Source: an uncultured Prochlorococcus sp. (GTDB lineage: Bacteria; Cyanobacteriota; Cyanobacteriia; PCC-6307; Cyanobiaceae). Taken from it: DNA of 64,000 nt. Both the position numbers and the translations under genes were made by a program. The notes under the pieces were generated by a model. The model saw only the letters and a program-made list of their open reading frames with translations, was not told where the DNA came from and did no database searches. The stretch spans positions 1 through 64,000 of the forward strand of contig CACBHP010000002.1 of assembly GCA_902539115.1 (NCBI GenBank), given 5' to 3'. Positions 58,825 through 64,000 of this stretch are shown here, piece after piece (the first letter of the stretch is position 1; the number at the start of each line of letters is the position of its first letter).

Positions 58825-60291
58825 ATGAATTCATGGTGTAGAAATTTAGAATTATTAATAAAATCAAGAACTTCATTAATTTGGATCAGGTCTAAAGAAG
58901 AGGAAAGACTAGAGACATTAATTAATTTTTCTTGTGAAAGACTAAATGTAAAAAGATTTATTCGCTGGGATTGTGTTAGCGGGATAAAAGGTTTAATAAA
59001 TGAAGAAGGTAAATTTTCTAACAATCCTTTAGGAGTGCTTAATTGGCTTAAAGAACAAAACTCTGAAGTTTCAACAGTCTTATTAGTAAAAGATTTTCAT
59101 AAATTTTATGATGATCCAAGTATCAATAGAACTATTAAAGAACTATCCTCAGAGCTTAAGAAAACTAGTCACAATTTAATTATTTCTTCACATTTATTCC
59201 CATCATCAGAAGATCTGGATGAATTAATGACAATTGTAAATTTACCTTTACCTAATCAAAAAGAATTGAAAAATCTAATAAAAACAATTGCCATAAATAC
59301 CAATTCAAATCTTGAAGAACATGACTTAAACGAACTTTCTATAGCTTCAAGTGGACTAACCGAAATAAAAGTAAAGCAAGTCACTGCAAAGGCACTTGCT
59401 CAAAGAGGGAAAATAAGTAAAGAAGATATTCAAGATATTCTTGAAGAGAAAAAACAAGTGATCGCAAGAAGTGAAATTTTAGAATTTTTCGAAGCTAAAT
59501 CAAGTCAAGATGATATTGGTGGTTTAAATGTTTTAAAAGTTTGGCTCAAGCAAAGATACAGGGCCTTTTCTAAAGAAGCTAGAGACTATGGACTACCTAT
59601 CCCCAAGGGAGTATTACTTGTTGGGGCACAAGGAACAGGGAAATCACTTACTGCAAAATCAATTTCTAGGAGTTGGTCTATGCCATTACTTAGGTTAGAT
59701 GTTGGAAGACTATTTTCTAGCCTTGTTGGTTCAAGCGAGGCCAGAACAAGAGAAACAATATTGAGAGCTGAGGCTATGTCTCCTTGTATCCTTTGGATCG
59801 ATGAAATTGATAAGGGCTTTGGTGGCGATGCTAGAAGTGATGGAGGGACAAGTCAAAGGGTTTTGGCGAGTTTGCTAACTTGGATGGCTGAAAAAGAATC
59901 CGCAGTATTTGTAATTGCTACCGCTAATGCTATAGATAAGCTTCCTGCTGAATTGTTAAGGAAAGGGAGGTTTGATGAGATATTTTTTCTTGATTTACCA
60001 AATTCTGAAGAAAGGTTAAGTATTCTGGATTTGCACTTAAAAAAAAGAAGACCAAGTTATAGTTTCCCTCTCTCTACTATCATCGATAGAACAGATGGTT
60101 TTTCGGGAGCAGAACTTGAACAAGCAGTAATAGAAGGTATGCACATTTCATTTTCTGAAAATAGAGAGCTAATGGAAAAAGATTTAATAATGGCAGTTTC
60201 TGAATTAGTTCCCTTATCCAGAACAGCCAAAGAGCAAATTGATTTACTAAAAAATTGGTCATCAACAGGACGAGCTCGTTCTGCATCGTAA
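58825..60291 (+). CDS. ycf46: AAA ATPase, Ycf46 family
   Basis: PKGVLLVGAQGTGKSLTAKSISRSW; CILWIDEIDKGFGG. Confidence 0.93.
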   Translation: MNSWCRNLELLIKSRTSLIWIRSKEEERLETLINFSCERLNVKRFIRWDCVSGIKGLINEEGKFSNNPLGVLNWLKEQNSEVSTVLLVKDFHKFYDDPSINRTIKELSSELKKTSHNLIISSHLFPSSEDLDELMTIVNLPLPNQKELKNLIKTIAINTNSNLEEHDLNELSIASSGLTEIKVKQVTAKALAQRGKISKEDIQDILEEKKQVIARSEILEFFEAKSSQDDIGGLNVLKVWLKQRYRAFSKEARDYGLPIPKGVLLVGAQGTGKSLTAKSISRSWSMPLLRLDVGRLFSSLVGSSEARTRETILRAEAMSPCILWIDEIDKGFGGDARSDGGTSQRVLASLLTWMAEKESAVFVIATANAIDKLPAELLRKGRFDEIFFLDLPNSEERLSILDLHLKKRRPSYSFPLSTIIDRTDGFSGAELEQAVIEGMHISFSENRELMEKDLIMAVSELVPLSRTAKEQIDLLKNWSSTGRARSAS

Positions 60292-60412
60292 CTAAAATTT
60301 AATTTTGAAAATATTAAATAAGTTAGGAATCATTAATTTAGTTAATTTTTCATCAAAATTCCCAAATAATGAATTGAGATTAACTATCTTAATTAAGGTA
60401 TAAAAAAAAAGA

Positions 60413-61690
60413 GTGTTAGATCAAAAATTAATAAGAGAAAATCCAACATTTGTTGAAGAGAATTTATCCTTAAGAGGAAAAGTATATGAGATATCCCATA
60501 TACATGAATTAACTGTTAAGAAAAAAGAAATTGATATAGAAATATTCAGTCTTCAATCCGAGAGTAAAAAATTAAGCAAATCAATCGGCCAAGCAATTGG
60601 GAAATCACAAAATAATAACTCTCAAGAATTAAATGATTTAAAGAAAAAGGGAAACGAATACAGAATAAAAATTTCTGAGCTTGAAGAGCAACAAAGGATA
60701 CTAAATAAACAAGTAAATGATGAAATTTATAATTTGCCAAATTTTCCTAGCAAAGATGCACCTATTGGAAAAGATGAAAGTGATAATGTACAAATAAAAA
60801 CTTGGGGGGACCCTTTTAGAAATGAAAATATAAAATCACACTGGGAAATAGGTGAGAGTCTTAATATTTTTGACTCTGTAAAATCAACAAAAATATCAAA
60901 AAGTCGTTTTATTACTCTTACAGGTGATGGGGCCAGATTAGAGAGGGCATTGATTAATTTCATGCTCGATATGCATACTAAAAATGGTTATTTAGAGTTA
61001 ATGCCTCCAGCTTTAGTAAATTCAGAAAGTCTAAGGGGATCTGGACAATTACCTAAATTTTCAAATGAAAGTTTTAAATGTTCTAATGACGATTTATGGC
61101 TTTCTCCAACAGCTGAAGTTCCAATAACTGCTTTTCATAGAAACGAGATTATTGATCCAAAGAAGTTACCCATTAAATATGTTGCATATAGTCCATGTTT
61201 TAGGAGAGAAGCTGGAAGTTATGGAAGAGATACTAAAGGTTTAATAAGACTTCATCAATTCAATAAGGTTGAGCTCTATTGGTTTTGTGATCCAAGTAAA
61301 TCTTTAGAAGCTCATAAAAAAATTACTTCTGATGCAGAAAGCATTTTAAAAAAGCTCAACTTACCTTACAGATTAGTAGATATTTGTACGGGAGACTTAG
61401 GCTTTTCCTCTAGTAGAACTTTTGATCTTGAAGTTTGGCTTCCCAGTAGTAAATGTTATAGAGAAATTTCAAGTTGCAGCAACTGTCTTGACTTTCAAGC
61501 ACGTAGATCATCGATAAGATCAAAAATTGATAAAAAAAATATATATTTACATTCCTTAAATGGTAGTGGTCTTGCTATCGGAAGAACAATGGCCGCGATT
61601 CTTGAGAATGGCCAGCTAACAGATGGTAGCGTTAAGATTCCAGATGCTCTTGTTCCATATTTTGGATCAAATTTTTTAAAAACTGCTTAA
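60413..61690 (+). CDS. serS: seryl-tRNA synthetase
   Basis: [37 protein letters not shown]. Confidence 0.98.
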   Translation: MLDQKLIRENPTFVEENLSLRGKVYEISHIHELTVKKKEIDIEIFSLQSESKKLSKSIGQAIGKSQNNNSQELNDLKKKGNEYRIKISELEEQQRILNKQVNDEIYNLPNFPSKDAPIGKDESDNVQIKTWGDPFRNENIKSHWEIGESLNIFDSVKSTKISKSRFITLTGDGARLERALINFMLDMHTKNGYLELMPPALVNSESLRGSGQLPKFSNESFKCSNDDLWLSPTAEVPITAFHRNEIIDPKKLPIKYVAYSPCFRREAGSYGRDTKGLIRLHQFNKVELYWFCDPSKSLEAHKKITSDAESILKKLNLPYRLVDICTGDLGFSSSRTFDLEVWLPSSKCYREISSCSNCLDFQARRSSIRSKIDKKNIYLHSLNGSGLAIGRTMAAILENGQLTDGSVKIPDALVPYFGSNFLKTA

Positions 61691-61699
61691 TATAAAATA

Positions 61700-62779
61700 A
61701 TGAATGTTTTAACTTCAATAACGGTACTTGGATTTCTCATATTTTTTCATGAGATGGGGCATTTTCTTGCGGCAATTTTACAAGGTATTTATGTTGATGG
61801 ATTTTCAATTGGCTTTGGACCATCAATAATTCAAAAAAAATTTAGAGACATCACTTATTCCTTTAGAGCCTTTCCTCTCGGAGGCTTTGTATCCTTCCCT
61901 GATGAAGAACTAAATAATATTGACCCTGAAGATCCAAATCTTTTAAAAAATAGACCAATAATTCAAAGAGTTATTGTTATCTCCGCTGGGGTATTAGCTA
62001 ACTTAATTCTTGCTTACACAATCTTAATTTTAAATCTTACTACTGTTGGGATTCCATTTGATCCAGAACCAGGTATTTTAGTTTTGGCTACTCAACCTGA
62101 GAAGGCTGCCTATCTTGCTGGATTAGAACCTGGAGATAAAATATTAGAAATTGAAACTAGTGCTTTAGGTGTTGGTGATCAAGCTGTTTCAACTTTAGTA
62201 AAAGAGATTCAAAACTCACCAGATGAACCAATTTCAATAAAAATTGAAAGAGATGGGATTTTCAAAGATTTAACTTTGATACCAAAAAATGTTGAGGGGA
62301 AAGGAACAATAGGTGCTCAATTGCAACCGAATATAAGGAAAGAAACTAAAAAGACAAAAAACGTTTTCGAACTTTTTAAATATACCAACAATGAGTTTTC
62401 ATCTCTTTTAGTAAAAACAATCCAAGGCTATAAAGGACTAATAACAAATTTCTCCTCAACAGCTCAACAATTAAGTGGGCCAGTCAAAATTGTCGAAATT
62501 GGAGCTCAACTATCACAACAAGGCGGAACAGGGATATTATTATTTGCAGCTTTAATTTCTATTAATTTAGCAGTACTTAATTCATTACCCTTACCATTGT
62601 TAGATGGAGGACAACTTGTTTTCACTTTAATTGAAGGGCTTAGAGGAAAACCTGTACCAGTCAAGGTACAAATGGTTGTTACTCAGTCCAGTTTTTTTCT
62701 TTTAGTTGGACTAAGCGTTCTGCTTATTATTAGGGATACTAGTCAACTATTAATCGTACAAAGGTTATTAAACCATTAA
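61700..62779 (+). CDS. rseP: RseP-type site-2 metalloprotease
   Basis: FFHEMGHFLAA HEXXH, PDZ domain, NSLPLPLLDGGQLVF. Confidence 0.97.
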   Translation: MNVLTSITVLGFLIFFHEMGHFLAAILQGIYVDGFSIGFGPSIIQKKFRDITYSFRAFPLGGFVSFPDEELNNIDPEDPNLLKNRPIIQRVIVISAGVLANLILAYTILILNLTTVGIPFDPEPGILVLATQPEKAAYLAGLEPGDKILEIETSALGVGDQAVSTLVKEIQNSPDEPISIKIERDGIFKDLTLIPKNVEGKGTIGAQLQPNIRKETKKTKNVFELFKYTNNEFSSLLVKTIQGYKGLITNFSSTAQQLSGPVKIVEIGAQLSQQGGTGILLFAALISINLAVLNSLPLPLLDGGQLVFTLIEGLRGKPVPVKVQMVVTQSSFFLLVGLSVLLIIRDTSQLLIVQRLLNH

Positions 62780-62840
62780 ATAAATTTCAAAAACTGTTCT
62801 CCAAGCTGTTATTATATTTATTAGTTTTAAAATATATTAA

Positions 62841-63143
62841 ATGGCTAAAAAGTCCATGATTGCGAGAGAAGTTAAACGCAAAAAACTTGTGAAGAAATAT
62901 GCTGCAAAAAGGAAATCATTATTAGATCAATTTAATGCCGCAAAAGATCCAATGGAAAGGTTAGAAATTCATAGGAAGATTCAAGGTCTGCCAAGAAACT
63001 CTGCACCAAATAGAGTAAGAAATAGATGTTGGGCAACTGGTAAACCTAGAGGAGTATATAGAGATTTTGGTCTTTGCAGGAATCAGTTAAGGCAAAGAGC
63101 TCATAACGGTGAACTTCCTGGGGTAGTTAAATCAAGTTGGTAG
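62841..63143 (+). CDS. rpsN: 30S ribosomal protein S14
   Basis: [24 protein letters not shown]...[36 protein letters not shown]. Confidence 0.98.
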   Translation: MAKKSMIAREVKRKKLVKKYAAKRKSLLDQFNAAKDPMERLEIHRKIQGLPRNSAPNRVRNRCWATGKPRGVYRDFGLCRNQLRQRAHNGELPGVVKSSW

Positions 63144-63315
63144 GATAATTTAACTGCTTTATTTTATAATTAGATTTTCTAAAATAAATATTTTCCAAAG
63201 AAATTAATATTTAATTTAGGACATTTTAAAAATTTTACAGCTTATCTAAATAATTTACTCAATATGTCCCTATAAAATGTAAGAATAAAACATGTATAGA
63301 TTTATAATTTAAAAA

Positions 63316-64000
63316 GTGGAAGGACAAAATAAGTCGATCACGTTTGACGGACGAGAGATACGACTAACTACGGGACTATATGCTCCTCAAGCAAATGGAT
63401 CAGTAATGATTGAGTGTGGTGACACCTCTCTTTTAGTTACAGCTACAAAAACAACAAAAAAAGATGCTTCAGACTTTCTGCCTCTGATATGTGACTACGA
63501 GGAAAAACTATATGCTGCCGGAAGAATTCCAGGGGGTTTCATGAGGAGAGAAGGTCGCCCCCCAGAAAGGGCCACTTTAATTGCAAGATTGATTGATAGG
63601 CCAATGAGGCCACTTTTCCCTTCATGGATGAGAGATGAAATACAAATAGTTGCCTCTTGCCTTTCTCTAGATGAAAGAGTTCCAGCAGATGTTTTAGCGG
63701 TTACTGGGGCATCACTAGCAACTTTACTTGGTGAGATTCCCTTTTATGGGCCAATGGCTGCAGTTAGAGTCGGTCTCATAGGAGATGATTTCATATTAAA
63801 TCCAAGCTATAGAGAGATAGAGAAAGGAGATTTAGACATTGTTGTTGCAGGTTCCCCTGACGGCATTGTCATGATTGAAGCAGGTGCCAACCAATTATCA
63901 GAGCAAGATACCATCGAAGCTATAGATTTTGGATATGAATCAGTTACCGAGCTTATTAAATCTCAGGAAGATTTACTTAAAGATTTGGGAATAAAGCAGA
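63316..64000 (+). CDS. pnp: polyribonucleotide nucleotidyltransferase, N-terminal part (runs off right edge, GTG start)
   Basis: [46 protein letters not shown]...[30 protein letters not shown]. Confidence 0.96.
   Translation, partial: MEGQNKSITFDGREIRLTTGLYAPQANGSVMIECGDTSLLVTATKTTKKDASDFLPLICDYEEKLYAAGRIPGGFMRREGRPPERATLIARLIDRPMRPLFPSWMRDEIQIVASCLSLDERVPADVLAVTGASLATLLGEIPFYGPMAAVRVGLIGDDFILNPSYREIEKGDLDIVVAGSPDGIVMIEAGANQLSEQDTIEAIDFGYESVTELIKSQEDLLKDLGIKQ

Noticed and set aside
1-64000. CRISPR array, prophage structural genes, transposase/integrase, toxin-antitoxin module
   Set aside because: No regularly spaced repeats and no matching ORFs seen on either strand

Overview
The window is a low-GC, gene-dense cyanobacterial chromosome segment. 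psbD/psbC, a Pcb antenna protein, petM, ycf4, several hli genes and many Prochlorococcus-type small ORFs point to a high-light-adapted Prochlorococcus. Most of it is core housekeeping: polA, cysS, dxr, pntAB, ilvH, glyQ, serS, rseP, rpsN, rpmH-rnpA-yidC and pnp (partial at the right edge). The accessory parts of most interest are: (1) a near-complete Nit1C (nitrilase, sll0783-sll0787/MSMEG_05xx) cluster at about 1.5-7.5 kb, with an NtcA-like GT-N10-AC box in its divergent intergenic region; (2) a phage-type hli triplet at 7.8-8.6 kb; (3) a GC-anomalous ORF at 34.8-36.5 kb encoding a glycine-rich protein made of three homologous barrel-like repeats, with a candidate sRNA/attenuator just upstream; (4) the region 3' of tRNA-Ser(CGA), which carries direct and palindromic short repeats and looks like an island or integration flank; (5) a Pcb/IsiA-type antenna gene beside flavodoxin; (6) a porin leader with an 8-nt complement to the Yfr1 sRNA core. 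No CRISPR array, rRNA, transposase or integrase was seen. All family assignments come from reading the translations by eye; no database search was run.
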